64,000 nt of DNA from Gigaspora rosea (taxonomy: Eukaryota > Glomeromycota > Glomeromycetes > Diversisporales > Gigasporaceae), in NCBI GenBank assembly GCA_003550325.1, contig QKWP01002086.1, forward strand, positions 8,847-72,846, written 5' to 3'. A program made the position numbers and the translations under genes. Shown one piece after another: positions 38,930 through 52,769 of this stretch. Below the pieces are notes generated by a model. That model had not been told where the DNA came from. It searched no databases and saw nothing but the letters and a program-made list of their open reading frames with translations. Positions within the stretch are counted from its first letter, which is position 1. Each line of letters opens with the position of its first letter.

Positions 38930-40285
38930 TCGTATTTCAGAAGAATGTATATATTATTAACCATATAATTTATTCATTCAATGAAATAAACAGGGTGAGT
39001 ACATAGTTTAAATCTGTTTGCTTTAACAATCGTGTTTCAGGAGAATGTATGTATTATTAAAGTAATCATTTATCTATCCAATGAAATCACCAAGTTGAGT
39101 ATGAAGTTTAATTCTGTCATTAATAATCATGTTTAGAAGAATATATGTACTATTAACCATAATCATTTATTCGTTTAATGAAATCACCGGGACGGAACAA
39201 AGTTTAATTCTGTTCGCTTTAACAATCATGTTTCAGGAGAATGTATTATTAACCGTAATCATTTATCTGTTCAATGAAGTCACAAGAGTGAGTACAAAGT
39301 TTAATTCTGTTTGCTTTAATGAATATGTTTCAGGAAAATGTATTACTAACTGTAATTATTTATCCATTCAATGAAATCATCAGGTTGAATATGAAGTTTG
39401 ATTCTGTTTGCTTTAATGATCATATTTTAGGAGAATGTATGCATTATAAACTGTAATAATTTATCCATTCAATGAAATCACCAGCGTGAGTAAAGTTTAA
39501 TTTGTTTGCTTAAACGATCTTGTTTTAGAAGAATGTATGTATTATTAACTGTAATAATTTGTCTGTTCAAGAAAATCACAGGGTGATTACGGAGTTTAAT
39601 TTTGTATGCTTTAACGATTGTGTTTTGGAAGAATGCATGTATTAATAACTATAATCATTTATCTGTTCAATGAAATCACCAGAGTGAGTACAAAATTAAA
39701 TTCTGCTCACTTAAATGAACAAGTTTCAGAAGAATGTATTATTATTAACCGTAATAATTTATCCTTTTGATGAAATTGCTTGGTGAGTACAAAATTTAAT
39801 TCTGTTTGCTTTAATGATCACATTTCAGAAGAATGTATATATTATTAACCGCAATCATTTATCTATTCGATGAAATCACCAGGTTGAGTATAATGTTTAA
39901 TTCTGTTCGCTTAAATGATTATGTTCAGAAGATTGTATGTATTATTAACTGCAATAATTTATCCATTCAATGAAATCACTAGGGTGAGTACAAAGTTTAA
40001 TTATGTTTATTTTAATATCAGGTTTCAGGAGAATATATGTAATATTAACTGTAATCATTGTCGTTTGGTGAAATCACCAGGGTTGAGTATGAAGTTTAAT
40101 TCTGTTCACTTTTATTATCATGTTTTTAAAAGAATATATGTATTATTAACCATAATCATTTATCTATTTGATGAAATTACCGGGGCAAGTACAAAGTTTA
40201 ATTCTGTTTGCTTAAATGATTGTATTTTAGGAAAATGTATATATTATTATTATTAACTATAATCATTTATTCATTCAATAAAATT
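38930..40285 (+). repeat. Minisatellite, about 13 units of 98-101 bp
   Basis: The unit contains GTGAGTACAAAGTTTAATTC, TGTTTCAGGAGAATGTAT and TTCAATGAAATCACCAGG. It abuts the conserved 5' flank of the exon-1 copy. Frames crossing it repeat a hydrophobic pattern but do not stay open. A single stray unit lies near 51265-51400. Confidence 0.9.
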
Positions 40286-40691
40286 ACAACCCTATAGCCT
40301 TTAACGTTAAGGCTCTAACCTAACTTTTTATCTAATGTACTTAGTTTATTCCTTTTTGGTTTGTATTACTCGCGCAAATAAGTAAAATGCGTACACACGT
40401 ACATATATATGTACATACATTGTTATAAATTCAAAAAAGTTTTATTGGCACAAATGCAAAAAAAAATGCACCAAAAAAATTTTATATGTGCATTATATAT
40501 ATGGAGAGTCCCGATATATGTGAAATTTAAATCTATGTACGCTGTGCCTACGGTGCCGATCCAATATATATCATTGTGTACATACTTACTATAAGCTAAA
40601 AAGGGAACCAATTAGAGCAAAAAAATATATTTAAAGAATCTGTTAGATTTTACGATGTAGTGTTTAACTTTTTTGTATGATACAATATAAA

Positions 40692-41270
40692 ATGAAATTA
40701 TATAATATTTCTTATAATATTATAGTACAATTTTTGTTCTTTTGTTTACTCATAAAATTAACGAAATCACAGCAATTGCCGTATAAATATTTTAATTACA
40801 AGAAGAGTAATTTAGATGATTAAAATGCATCATATTATATAGTTGATATTAAAACTTATGATGACGGAACAATTCTCATTCATATCATATGAAATGTATT
40901 AACACAAACATACGAATATTCAAAAATTCGTGGAATGAGCTTAGAACAGAAATTATGTATCAGGCTTATTTTTTAAATGGAACTGTTAAAGAGATAGATC
41001 CAAAATTAAAATTAGAATTAGATCCTATAAATTATTGTTTACTCAATAGCAATAATACTGAATATAAAATAACAAATTTAACTATTTAACTATGTATTTA
41101 AATGATACCATGGGCAATAACTCTCATAAAAATTTAGTGAATTCAATTACATTATATCCTTTACGAAAACCCTTCCTTCTAGTTACTTATGTGAGAACAA
41201 ATAGTTCATCTGATCTTAGAACTTATGAAGAGTGCGGAGAAGTTATCGATTGGAATGGAAAGAGTCGAAG
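40692..41270 (+). pseudogene. Exon 1 copy of the ectodomain gene (contig overlap copy)
   Basis: It is the homologue of locus A exon 1 with a CAA-to-TAA change near 40821 and a one-base loss in a T run near 40971. It is identical to 44731-45309. It probably represents the same physical exon as the start of locus B. Confidence 0.8.
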
Positions 41271-41306
41271 GTATGCAATATTTTATTTCATAATTATTTT
41301 TAGTTT

Positions 41307-41307
41307 N
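41307..41307. other. Single N, contig join
   Basis: This is the only ambiguous base in the window. It separates the two copies of the 4008-bp repeat and marks a scaffold join. Confidence 0.95.
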
Positions 41308-44300
41308 TTTGAATAGACGAAATTATAAGGAACATATCTATATAAATTTTATTTGCTCTTCTTTATAAAAAATTTTAATTTTCTCTAATGAAAACGAAAT
41401 AGGTCTTTTTCAAAAATCAATTTCAGTGGTATCACTAATCAAAACATTATAATATTACCAGACATCACGAGTGTGTCTGTTATTAATTATTTGATTGGAT
41501 AAAAAGGTACCTTAGTTAGAAATAGAATATTTATTATACATAATCATATATCAATGAATAAATATTTTTATCGTTATAATAAAAACAATATCCCTTATCA
41601 TCTCATGACTTTGGGTAATTAATTAATTTTGTATGGATTTCATTTATGCAATACTGGTCAATTATGTTAATTGATCAAATCAATGAATCTTAATTTTGTT
41701 CCAAACCGGTATGTACCTGTAATCTTAAATTATATCAGTGCGTGAGAATCTAAACTTGAGAGTTCTTTAAAAATTGATGATCGGCAATTTAATTATTTTT
41801 TAACAATACACAATATAAAAGCATCAATTATCAATTATTTAAAGGAACTTTCATTTTCGTTCTCACGAGCATTTATATATATATTTATTTATTTATATAA
41901 TTAAAATTACATTTTTTAATGCAAATGTATTCTGGCTTAAAAAAATTAAAATGTACAAAAAATGTAATTTAAATGTTTTTTGATTGGCTGTATCCAAAAA
42001 TGTTTCCATCTGTCTAGCATTTTTGATTGGTTATCTTCAGAAAATGTGACCAGTGTGTAATAATAGTGATAGAGTTAAGCACATTATAATTTTGGAGTTG
42101 TATACTCGAAAAGGATCACGTTACATTTGTATTTCTGTTTGGATTGTGCTAGCAGATAATTTAGGCCAGGGTGATTTTTATTAAAAAGTTAACAGAATAC
42201 AAGAGTAGCAGAGTGAGCAATTGGTCGAGTTGGCTGGACTATACGCAAAAGTAGCAATCATGATTGCATTGGGGTCATTGTGGAAATAGCCAGTAGCCAG
42301 TGATTTCTGCTCGCCATAGTAAGCCAGCTAGGCAAAGAAATAATAGAATCTCGTGTTCTTTGTCTGGGAGTGGGTTGGTTGGGTCATGAGAATTTTTGGT
42401 TAGGGCATTGGCCAGATAGGTTATTATACTTGATTTTTTTTGCTTGGATTACGCCAACGCATATGCATTGACATATGTTGTTCATACATTCATTTGAGTT
42501 TTCCACACCATTTGATCAAAGCTACAGATTTGGCTTCACGTGATCTACTATCACTTCGCATTAATGTTTTTAATTAGCTGCATCCAAAACATGATCAGAT
42601 TATAGAAAAAAATTTTTTAATTTAAAATTGTAAATACTGTGTTGTGATATTTGATCATTGATCATTAATAATTTGAACTATCTAAATTCAGAGGTCCACT
42701 TTTGATTAGAAAACGTGATTAGTGTGTGAAAACTTATTTTTATGTAAAAATCATCATATTGATAATGTATTAACAGTGACAACAGAGTTAAGCTTACCAA
42801 TTTTATCTATATATCTAAATTTAATTATGGGTTAGTACTGTATACTTTAACGTTTTTGATTGACAAAAATGAGATCAAATTGTAGAAAAAATTTTTGATC
42901 ATTTATCATATTTTTGTAATCATTAAATCACTAGAGCATACAAAGCTTAATTCTGTTTGCTTAAACAATCGTATTTCAGAAGAATGTATATATTATTAAC
43001 CATATAATTTATTCATTCAATGAAATAAACAGGGTGAGTACATAGTTTAAATCTGTTTGCTTTAACAATCGTGTTTCAGGAGAATGTATGTATTATTAAA
43101 GTAATCATTTATCTATCCAATGAAATCACCAAGTTGAGTATGAAGTTTAATTCTGTCATTAATAATCATGTTTAGAAGAATATATGTACTATTAACCATA
43201 ATCATTTATTCGTTTAATGAAATCACCGGGACGGAACAAAGTTTAATTCTGTTCGCTTTAACAATCATGTTTCAGGAGAATGTATTATTAACCGTAATCA
43301 TTTATCTGTTCAATGAAGTCACAAGAGTGAGTACAAAGTTTAATTCTGTTTGCTTTAATGAATATGTTTCAGGAAAATGTATTACTAACTGTAATTATTT
43401 ATCCATTCAATGAAATCATCAGGTTGAATATGAAGTTTGATTCTGTTTGCTTTAATGATCATATTTTAGGAGAATGTATGCATTATAAACTGTAATAATT
43501 TATCCATTCAATGAAATCACCAGCGTGAGTAAAGTTTAATTTGTTTGCTTAAACGATCTTGTTTTAGAAGAATGTATGTATTATTAACTGTAATAATTTG
43601 TCTGTTCAAGAAAATCACAGGGTGATTACGGAGTTTAATTTTGTATGCTTTAACGATTGTGTTTTGGAAGAATGCATGTATTAATAACTATAATCATTTA
43701 TCTGTTCAATGAAATCACCAGAGTGAGTACAAAATTAAATTCTGCTCACTTAAATGAACAAGTTTCAGAAGAATGTATTATTATTAACCGTAATAATTTA
43801 TCCTTTTGATGAAATTGCTTGGTGAGTACAAAATTTAATTCTGTTTGCTTTAATGATCACATTTCAGAAGAATGTATATATTATTAACCGCAATCATTTA
43901 TCTATTCGATGAAATCACCAGGTTGAGTATAATGTTTAATTCTGTTCGCTTAAATGATTATGTTCAGAAGATTGTATGTATTATTAACTGCAATAATTTA
44001 TCCATTCAATGAAATCACTAGGGTGAGTACAAAGTTTAATTATGTTTATTTTAATATCAGGTTTCAGGAGAATATATGTAATATTAACTGTAATCATTGT
44101 CGTTTGGTGAAATCACCAGGGTTGAGTATGAAGTTTAATTCTGTTCACTTTTATTATCATGTTTTTAAAAGAATATATGTATTATTAACCATAATCATTT
44201 ATCTATTTGATGAAATTACCGGGGCAAGTACAAAGTTTAATTCTGTTTGCTTAAATGATTGTATTTTAGGAAAATGTATATATTATTATTATTAACTATA

Positions 44301-45315
44301 ATCATTTATTCATTCAATAAAATTACAACCCTATAGCCTTTAACGTTAAGGCTCTAACCTAACTTTTTATCTAATGTACTTAGTTTATTCCTTTTTGGTT
44401 TGTATTACTCGCGCAAATAAGTAAAATGCGTACACACGTACATATATATGTACATACATTGTTATAAATTCAAAAAAGTTTTATTGGCACAAATGCAAAA
44501 AAAAATGCACCAAAAAAATTTTATATGTGCATTATATATATGGAGAGTCCCGATATATGTGAAATTTAAATCTATGTACGCTGTGCCTACGGTGCCGATC
44601 CAATATATATCATTGTGTACATACTTACTATAAGCTAAAAAGGGAACCAATTAGAGCAAAAAAATATATTTAAAGAATCTGTTAGATTTTACGATGTAGT
44701 GTTTAACTTTTTTGTATGATACAATATAAAATGAAATTATATAATATTTCTTATAATATTATAGTACAATTTTTGTTCTTTTGTTTACTCATAAAATTAA
44801 CGAAATCACAGCAATTGCCGTATAAATATTTTAATTACAAGAAGAGTAATTTAGATGATTAAAATGCATCATATTATATAGTTGATATTAAAACTTATGA
44901 TGACGGAACAATTCTCATTCATATCATATGAAATGTATTAACACAAACATACGAATATTCAAAAATTCGTGGAATGAGCTTAGAACAGAAATTATGTATC
45001 AGGCTTATTTTTTAAATGGAACTGTTAAAGAGATAGATCCAAAATTAAAATTAGAATTAGATCCTATAAATTATTGTTTACTCAATAGCAATAATACTGA
45101 ATATAAAATAACAAATTTAACTATTTAACTATGTATTTAAATGATACCATGGGCAATAACTCTCATAAAAATTTAGTGAATTCAATTACATTATATCCTT
45201 TACGAAAACCCTTCCTTCTAGTTACTTATGTGAGAACAAATAGTTCATCTGATCTTAGAACTTATGAAGAGTGCGGAGAAGTTATCGATTGGAATGGAAA
45301 GAGTCGAAGGTATGC
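41308..45315 (+). repeat. 4008-bp direct repeat, second copy
   Basis: It is the same sequence as 37269-41276, including a minisatellite at 42969-44324 and the conserved 5' flank at 44325-44730. After 45315 it continues with locus B sequence, missing about 50 bases of intron 1 relative to locus A. Confidence 0.9.
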
Positions 45316-45339
45316 ATTCTGTAAATTACTAGTAATATA

Positions 45340-46977
45340 TAATGATGCCTGATGCATGATGCAACCTGCGTTATTAACGCATGATGAAACCATTCCATTA
45401 GTCAACTTCAAATTGACGAATTGATGAATAATGAAACCCATAATGCATGACAAAACCCATGACGCATGACGAAACCCATGACTCATGACGAAACACATGA
45501 AAAATGAACCCATGACGCATGACGAATCCAATAATAAATAATAAAACTCTTGATGATTTTGAACTATAAGACTATTATTCATTTCTTCATAACAGAATAA
45601 ATTAGTCCATGTAAAGTTAATTTTTTGTTCATTACTATATCTTCCCAGTTTCTATCTTTTTGACACTGATCTGACATTGCCTGATGATTTGCAACAATTA
45701 TCCAGATATATCTGATAGGTGTTCTATAAATTGGCAGTGTCATAGTATTTTATTATTATGTATTAATTTATGTATTTCTTATTTTGGCATAGTTTGTGGG
45801 TGATTTCAACCCTCAACCCTGCTGGTACTCTCAACAAGCATTATAGACTCTCAGCGACCTCTCAGCGAGTGAATTAAACACCTAGCAAGTGATTAAAACC
45901 TTAGTACGAATTAAAGATATTTGAGGGTATGGTTTTAGTCTGCAAATGAAATAACAGATGTTCATAGCATTAGTGTTATTATTGATGGTTCAAAAAATCA
46001 TGTGTTCGGACAATCGATCCTACACACATTTACAGAAAGGTTACCAAATTCCGGTTCATATGCGTCAGATCTAGGATGGTGTTTAGCCTTAGCTGTTAGC
46101 AGGTTCTACAGCAAATTACTTAATGAATAGATATGATTTCATTAGTAAAATTTTTTATGACCTTGGGCAAAATCGATCAATTCCGATCCAGCCAACCATG
46201 TTCCTGATGCACTCTGACGTATTCTGACCCAGAATTCAGTGACCCCCTTTATGAGTTGATCCTACGCTCAGCTGTTTTTAGTGAAATGCTAGCAATAAAA
46301 ATAATCTGTTTAGATTCAATGTAAAAGCTTCTTCAATTGACAAGGGTTTCATCAAGAGCTTCATCATCTTAGGTAGCGCTTCCACAAAAATTGATCACTC
46401 TGTACAGTAATTCTGTAATTTTGACCAATAAAATTTAGGATCAAGTGTAACATGATAATCAAAACAAATGTGTTTTGTTTTCTAAGTAAAAATACGCGTA
46501 AAATTAACGCAAAGTTAAATTTTCATTTTGCATTACACTCAGGCTAAGAAAACTATATTATAATTAGGGTTAGGGTTAGAAAAATATAGTGGCCATTGTG
46601 GCTATTATTAAAATTTCACGTGAACCATTTTTAATTAGGACGCAATAGATGGTTTCCTAATAAGAATTTAGAGCCATCAGTTTTTTGTAAAAAATTTTTA
46701 CGCTACACCTGATCTTAAAATTCGATTTGATCAGTTAAAATTACAGGCTGTGAATAATTTTTTATGTTGGAGAGCTAGGGCATTAGTTCATCAATAGTCA
46801 GGAGTTGCGTCAGAAGTTTCATTAATCGTCAAGGGTTTCGTCAATCGTCAAAGGTTACGTCAATCGTCAAGGGTTTCGTCAAGCGTCAAGGGTTTCGTCA
46901 ATCATCAAGGGTTTTGTCAGATGCAAATTTGATGAAACCATTCGTCATTGCGAAAATAATTGCGTTAGGCATCATTA
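45340..46977. mobile_element. 1.64-kb hAT-like element, intron 1 of locus B
   Basis: TIRs TAATGATGCCTGATGCA and, inverted, TAATGATGCCTAACGCA fit YARNG. The flanks are a perfect 8-bp duplication, GTAATATA (45332-45339 and 46978-46985), and locus A at 1869-1876 is the empty site. The left end repeats CATGACGAAACCC-type units and the right end repeats the complement, GGGTTTCGTCAA. No transposase is seen. Confidence 0.92.
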
Positions 46978-47447
46978 GTAATATATGTTTTGATTCTGGT
47001 GCTTGGAATGACAGTACGATCCAACTAAACGCAAACAAAAAACTTGGATTTATGAGATCTTCTCATAACAAAGCATACGAGGAAAACGGGAATAGTTGGA
47101 ATAGTTGGTTGTGGCAGCACTATTCAATGTAATTATTATTATTATTATTATTATTACTAGCATTTTTGCACGTCCTTATGGACGTGCAGTAAAAATAATT
47201 GCTGTACCATATTTGCAAATTAATTTAATAGGATGTTGGTTTGTTTTAGTGAAAATCCTTTGTGACCACCACATAAGTCATATTTTAGTAAATATTATTT
47301 AGTCTTGATATTTGTGGCTTCTTGATTATTTGCGGTTACCACATGAGTCATATTTTAGTGAATATTACTTAACCTTGATATTTATTCTTTATTCAAGGTA
47401 TTTACAGCACAATACCAGAAACAGAGTTTTCCGTAAGTGAAAACGAA

Positions 47448-47764
47448 GGGTTCATATTATTTCACCAACAATCACTTCACCGACATAACATTTTACCAAC
47501 AAATACTCACCCACAAGTTCATTTTGCCAACAGTTTGTTTCACTGAAGTTCATTTCACTGACAAGTTTTTTTTCAAAAAGCACACTAACTTTAGCCCTAA
47601 TTCTACCTAATTCTACTCTGACCCTAATGACAATGACCAGAATTACTTTGTTAGTGAAATGAGCTTTGGTAAAATAAACTGTCGGTAAAATGAATGTGCT
47701 AGTGAATAATTGTCGGTGAAATGTTATGTCGGTGAAGTGATTGTTGATTAATTGATTGCCACCC
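47448..47764. mobile_element. 317-bp MULE-like MITE, inverted relative of 10754-11074
   Basis: It has the same TTCACCGACATAACATT terminal arrays. It is flanked by GAAAACGAA and AGAAACGAA, a 9-bp duplication with one difference by shift. Confidence 0.8.
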
Positions 47765-48724
47765 AGAAACGAAGAGGATGGTTTACATGAATGTGAATTG
47801 ACGTTCGTTCTACAAAATCTTGCATTTGGTTGGATGGCTGTGATCTCTAAATATATAAACACGGTAATTTCGGATTGGTAATTGCCTGTTTAAGACGCTG
47901 CCATGTGACTGTTTGTGATGAGTTTATGGCTTATCGAAATGTTATTAAGGTTATATGTATACACATCATATCTGGTTGGATGACCGATTGGATATGCTTT
48001 TTAAATTTATTGAATGTGGCAAATGTGGATAAGTTTGAAAATTTGACCACCTAATGTGACCGATGTAACCAATGCCACGTTGACGTTTCTATTGCATCGT
48101 GTTTGCGTTTGTTATATTTATATTGATACAATCGTTAACTTTATTTATAAAATAATAAACTTTTTCATGCGGGTTTACTATCTGATTAATAGATTACAAT
48201 ACAGAATATTAAAAATTTTGATTATACTTTTTGCTATTCATATTAGTATATTATGTTCGTAAACACTTATTACCTACCACGTATTTCTATATGATTATTC
48301 ATTATTTATCAAAATATCATTTAAATTCAACACTATAGATACCACGTTATCTATAATTTCTAAATCACTAAATGCAACAACCAAGACTATTTTATAATAA
48401 AAAAGGCAATAGTTAAACTATTCAGTAAGCTAAGCCACTTGTCTTCCACTTTTTCTCGTCTATTCAAAAAAATTCTACGAACTTAACATACTAAATAGAT
48501 AAAAAACCAATCATATACTCAAGAAATTTCTGTTCCTGGTTTTAGCACAACTGCGTTGCGCAGCTACCTTATTAAACTTCTAGCTTCAGAGAGATAATTT
48601 ATCTCGTGACAACATAAGGCGAAAAAAATTTTCAAAATCCGGTTTTCTGACAACTTTTCTGTTTGTGTGTATTGTGTGTATGCATAAGCAAGCCAATCAG
48701 AGCGGACACATTATAGAGATTTAA

Positions 48725-48746
48725 TAGTATATATATAGATTATAGA

Positions 48747-48777
<31 letters not shown>

Positions 48778-48802
48778 TGTTATTATTATTATTTATTATT
48801 AT

Positions 48803-48839
<37 letters not shown>

Positions 48840-48886
48840 TATTTATTATTATTATTGTTATTTATTATTATTATTATTATTATTAC
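48725..48886. repeat. (ATT)n microsatellite
   Basis: It is an interrupted ATT run with single GTT, ACT and TTC interruptions. Confidence 0.95.
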
Positions 48887-49611
48887 CAGTACGATCACAT
48901 GAATGTGTATCATGAAATGTGAGAGGGATGGTTTATGCTCATCAAAGTTGATGTCCACTATGCTGATTTTTGCAAAATCCTTTTTTGGTAGGAGTATTTA
49001 TTCATTTTTGGAAGGAGTTAAGATTTTTGCATGTAGATTATGATTTTAATATACAATTTGACATTATTGATTATTAATTATATATGAGGCAAAGATGACA
49101 TTATGATCATTAATTACTATTGCAAACATTCATATTATTAATTTTGATGACGTTAAAGATTATTAATTTCAAAAATGATGTAATATGATATAAAATGTTT
49201 TAAATTTATTTTTTTTTAGAATTTTGCATTTTCGTTAGATTTTACTATTGTTTATTTTTTGTATTTTTTATTTTTTTTTTGAGCTTGGGTTCATCTTTTG
49301 CTTTGTAACTAGTTTCATTCCAAAAACATCGCATTCACTGAATTACTAAAAGATTATCCTTTTTTTAGGGTAATATACTATTGCTTGCTTAATTATTGAT
49401 TGATAAGTGCAAATGGGTTCCACGACTGTTGTAAGAGAGGTAAGAATCAAATCTACAACTAAATACAACTAACAATACTACTATCTAATCAAAACAAGAG
49501 TCTAACAATCTGGCAAAACTCGATCCTTAAATTGGCAGGCAGAAAGAGGCATGGTAGATTTGGTCTGGGTCTCGAAGGTAGTTTGAGTCTTGCTGTGGTG
49601 TGGTTGAATGA

Positions 49612-50825
49612 AGATAAGTACTTCTTTTATTCTTTTAATTGTCTTCAGTTGGTGTTCTAATACCACTCTATTTATATTAATCTTCTTTGTTATTCTAGGG
49701 CTCAAGGTATGAGAGGTTCAAATACAATTGTTAATATGTTTAATGATTATTACGTGATCAATGCGAAATTGGGGTGATTAATTGAACAATGAGATTGATT
49801 GATTGTTTGATATGTCAGTTAATCAAAGGGGTTTAATAGATTAATGTTTTTTTATATAAGAAGTGATTATTTGATCTTTCTTCTTTTAACTGGGTTACAA
49901 ACTAAATGGAGTTCAAAATGCATGTTACGAAATTACGAATAAACACAACCTTTCTAATAATAATGAATTGTATGGATACAGAATAAGTTCAATAAGCGAT
50001 TTTATTACAAAAAAAAATTGTGTAAAGACAGGAAATCTTCTTAATGCTTCTACTTTTATTCGAAGGTTAGAACTCAAATCTGAACTCTTTATGAGTTATC
50101 TTTATTGAAGCAAAAAGAAGAATATTAAATACTTTTTCCCTCTTAATAAATACATAGAATTTAGACTATATTAACTCTATTGAATTCGATTTAACTCACA
50201 TAATGCTGCGGTAAGGTTGAAATAAGTACTTGTTTTATTCTTTTAATTGTCTTCAGTTGGCATTCTAATTCCACTCTATTAATATTATTATTCTTTGTTA
50301 TTCTAGGGCTCAAGGTATGAGAGGATCAAATACAATCGTTAATATGATTAATGATTATTATGTGATCAATACGAAATTGGATTGATGTAGGTGATTAATT
50401 GAACAATGTGATTTCTTGATTGTTTGATATATACGGTAATCAAAAGGGTTTAATAGATTAAATTTTTTTTAATATAAGAAGTGATTAATTTGATCTTTCT
50501 TCTTTTAACTGGGTTACAAACTAATTTGAGTTCAAAATGCGTGTTACAAAATTACAAATAACGACACGACTTTTCTAATAATAATGAATTGTACGGATCT
50601 AGGGTAAGTTCAATAAGTGATCATATTACAAAAAAAATCGTTTAAAAACAGGAAAACTTCTTAACACTTCTACTCTTATTTCGAAGGTTAGAACTCAAAT
50701 CTGAACTCTTAATGAGTTATCTTTATTGAAGCGAAAAGGAGAGTATTATATACTTTTCCCTCTTAATAAATACATAGAATTTAGACTACATTGACTAACT
50801 CTATTGAATCCATTTAACTACTATG
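49612..50825. repeat. Two tandem copies of a unit of about 608 bp
   Basis: The segment TTTTATTCTTTTAATTGTCT to the end of the unit occurs at about 49612-50219 and again at about 50220-50825 with moderate divergence. Both contain TTATTCTAGGGCTCAAGGTA. It is non-coding. Confidence 0.8.
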
Positions 50826-51985
50826 ACTACAATTTCTTCGAACAAAAGTCGTGGCTCCCTATGTTTCGAGGCATACTTGGTGTTAAAAACAGGCTTTTCG
50901 TTTGTGCTGAAGCCAAAATTACATGTGCCAATACCAAGACTAGGCTAAATGCATTGTTTGGTGAAAGGGGATAAACAAACAATAAGTGCAAAAAACCAGG
51001 TAGACAAACTAGAATATGGATATGGCAGGCGGAATTACTATGCATTTAAGCATGTGTAAAATCTATTGAAAAAGGTAATAAACAAATATCGACAGCGAAA
51101 GGCCAGTTGCAAGAACTGAATTATGGCCCTAGAATGATGTAAACAAACAGAAAAACCTCTAAGGTACACAAAATAAAAAAGTCTTATGGTAGGAGCCCTT
51201 CACACTATTCAGGCAATGCAATTTTGAGATTAGGCACTGTAGTTGCAATAACAATGCAAGGTAGATAAGTATGAAGTTTAATTCAGTTCACTTTAACAAT
51301 TGTGTTATAAGAAAATATAAGTTTAATTCTGTTCGCTTCAATGTTTGTGACTCAAAAGAATATATAATTAACTGTTATCAGTCTTGAGTTTAATTTGTTC
51401 CCTTTCGGGCAATGAAAGTTGATTTTTCATTTTACATTATGTACCTGCCGTCTCATTTTTTCAAATTTTCTACTTTTTTTTTTTTAAAAAAATCCCAATT
51501 GTGCAAATTATTCAATTTTTTGACATCTATTTTTTCTTGCTATATTTATCCAGTGTCACCCTATGGAGACATTAAATCCCATAATAGTCTGATAGGACTG
51601 ACAGGAAAAATAAGACTACCAGATAAATATTTTGATTCCTTGTTGTGAATATGAAAATATAACCTTAAATGTGAACATTATCCTATTTGCAGTAAATTAA
51701 AAAAAAATCTGTCCGTCCGTCCCAAATTGTGAAATCCATGTAATGCAAAGCAAAAATCAACTTTGCGTAGCCTAATAATTGCGTTTTGAGAAAATGCATA
51801 TATGATTAATTTAATCATTAAATTAAGTTCGCTTTAACGATTAAAGAACTTTCAATTATATTTTGCATTGGACAAGCAAATCAAATAGATTAAGTCCAAC
51901 AAAAAATATAATTGCCGATTTTCTCTAACAGGTACGCATGATCGTACTGGTCCTGCGCAGCATCACATGCTGCGCAGCTATCTTA

Positions 51986-52016
<31 letters not shown>

Positions 52017-52017
<1 letters not shown>

Positions 52018-52380
52018 GGGAATATTATTATAGTGCTATAGCACTACAGCTCTACTCTATATGTAATAAACAAAATTGGTGTAACAAGTAAATCAAAACA
52101 ACCTTTAGCAAAACAAAATAAAATTTCTTTAATATTTGGGTAAGGGTAAAGATAATAAGTTAGGGTTAGATAGTGTTTATAATAAAATTTTGCAAGGAAT
52201 TTTTTTTATTAGAGCCCAAAAGATAGTTTTTTAGACCAAATTTAAAGATATTATTAATTTTTTAAAAATTTCTTTATTTTTGTTACACAAACCTGATTTA
52301 CATGTTACACCTGATCTTAAATTTTAATTGGTTAAAATGTCCTAGCACTACAGTGCTATAGCACTATAAATTAAAACCCT
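52017..52380. mobile_element. 364-bp MITE in an ATT run
   Basis: The ends AGGG...TATAGTGCTATAGCACT are inverted at both sides. The insertion lies between ATT repeats. The interior has a TTAGGGTTAG-containing stretch and GTTACACCTGATCTTAAA. Confidence 0.7.
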
Positions 52381-52390
52381 TATTATTATT

Positions 52391-52713
52391 AGGATTTTGA
52401 TAAATTTAGCAGGTTGTGATATCACAGGTTAATATTTAAAAAAAATTAAAATGATTATTAGTTAGGGTTAGGGTCCGAACTAGCATTAATATTAGGTTAG
52501 ATGGTGCATATATATGCAAAATTAAGCGCTAAAAACTTTTAATTAGAAGCCCAAGACTAGTTTACATAATAAAAGTTCAAGCTATTTAAAACTTTTGATT
52601 TTTTTGTAATTTTTCCTAATTTTTCATTCGTTTTGTTACACAAGGTCCTGTGATCTGATTGGCCAATCATATTAACCTGTGATATAGCAACCTGCGATAT
52701 TTAACAACCTCCT
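52391..52713. mobile_element. 323-bp MITE in an ATT run
   Basis: The ends share ATATCACAGGTTAATAT within about 45 bp of imperfect TIR starting AGGA. It is directly next to the previous MITE, separated by ATT units, and its interior has a similar plan. Confidence 0.7.
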
Positions 52714-52769
52714 ATTATTATTATCATTATTATTATTATTATTATTATTTATTATAATTATAATAAATA

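Larger units (their letters stand above)
37269..41276 (+). repeat. 4008-bp direct repeat, first copy
   Basis: Every stretch I compared matches 41308-45315 without a mismatch, and the offset stays at 4039 throughout. The last 30 bases before the N (41277-41306) follow locus A, not the second copy. The likely cause is two contig ends that overlap but were not merged. Confidence 0.9.

Noticed and set aside
38930..40285. A second microexon gene in the minisatellite
   Set aside because: Exon-like gaps are 50-55 bases with non-multiples of three, several donors and acceptors are lost, and no signal-peptide exon precedes it.
39129..44650. Repeated small proteins in two identical sets
   Set aside because: They come from minisatellite units and 5' flank, duplicated by the probable contig overlap.
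45262..45582. Minus-strand protein rich in Cys, Met and His
   Set aside because: It is the translation of GACGAAACCCATGACGCAT-type subterminal repeats of the hAT-like element; the same shadow appears at 59177-59550.
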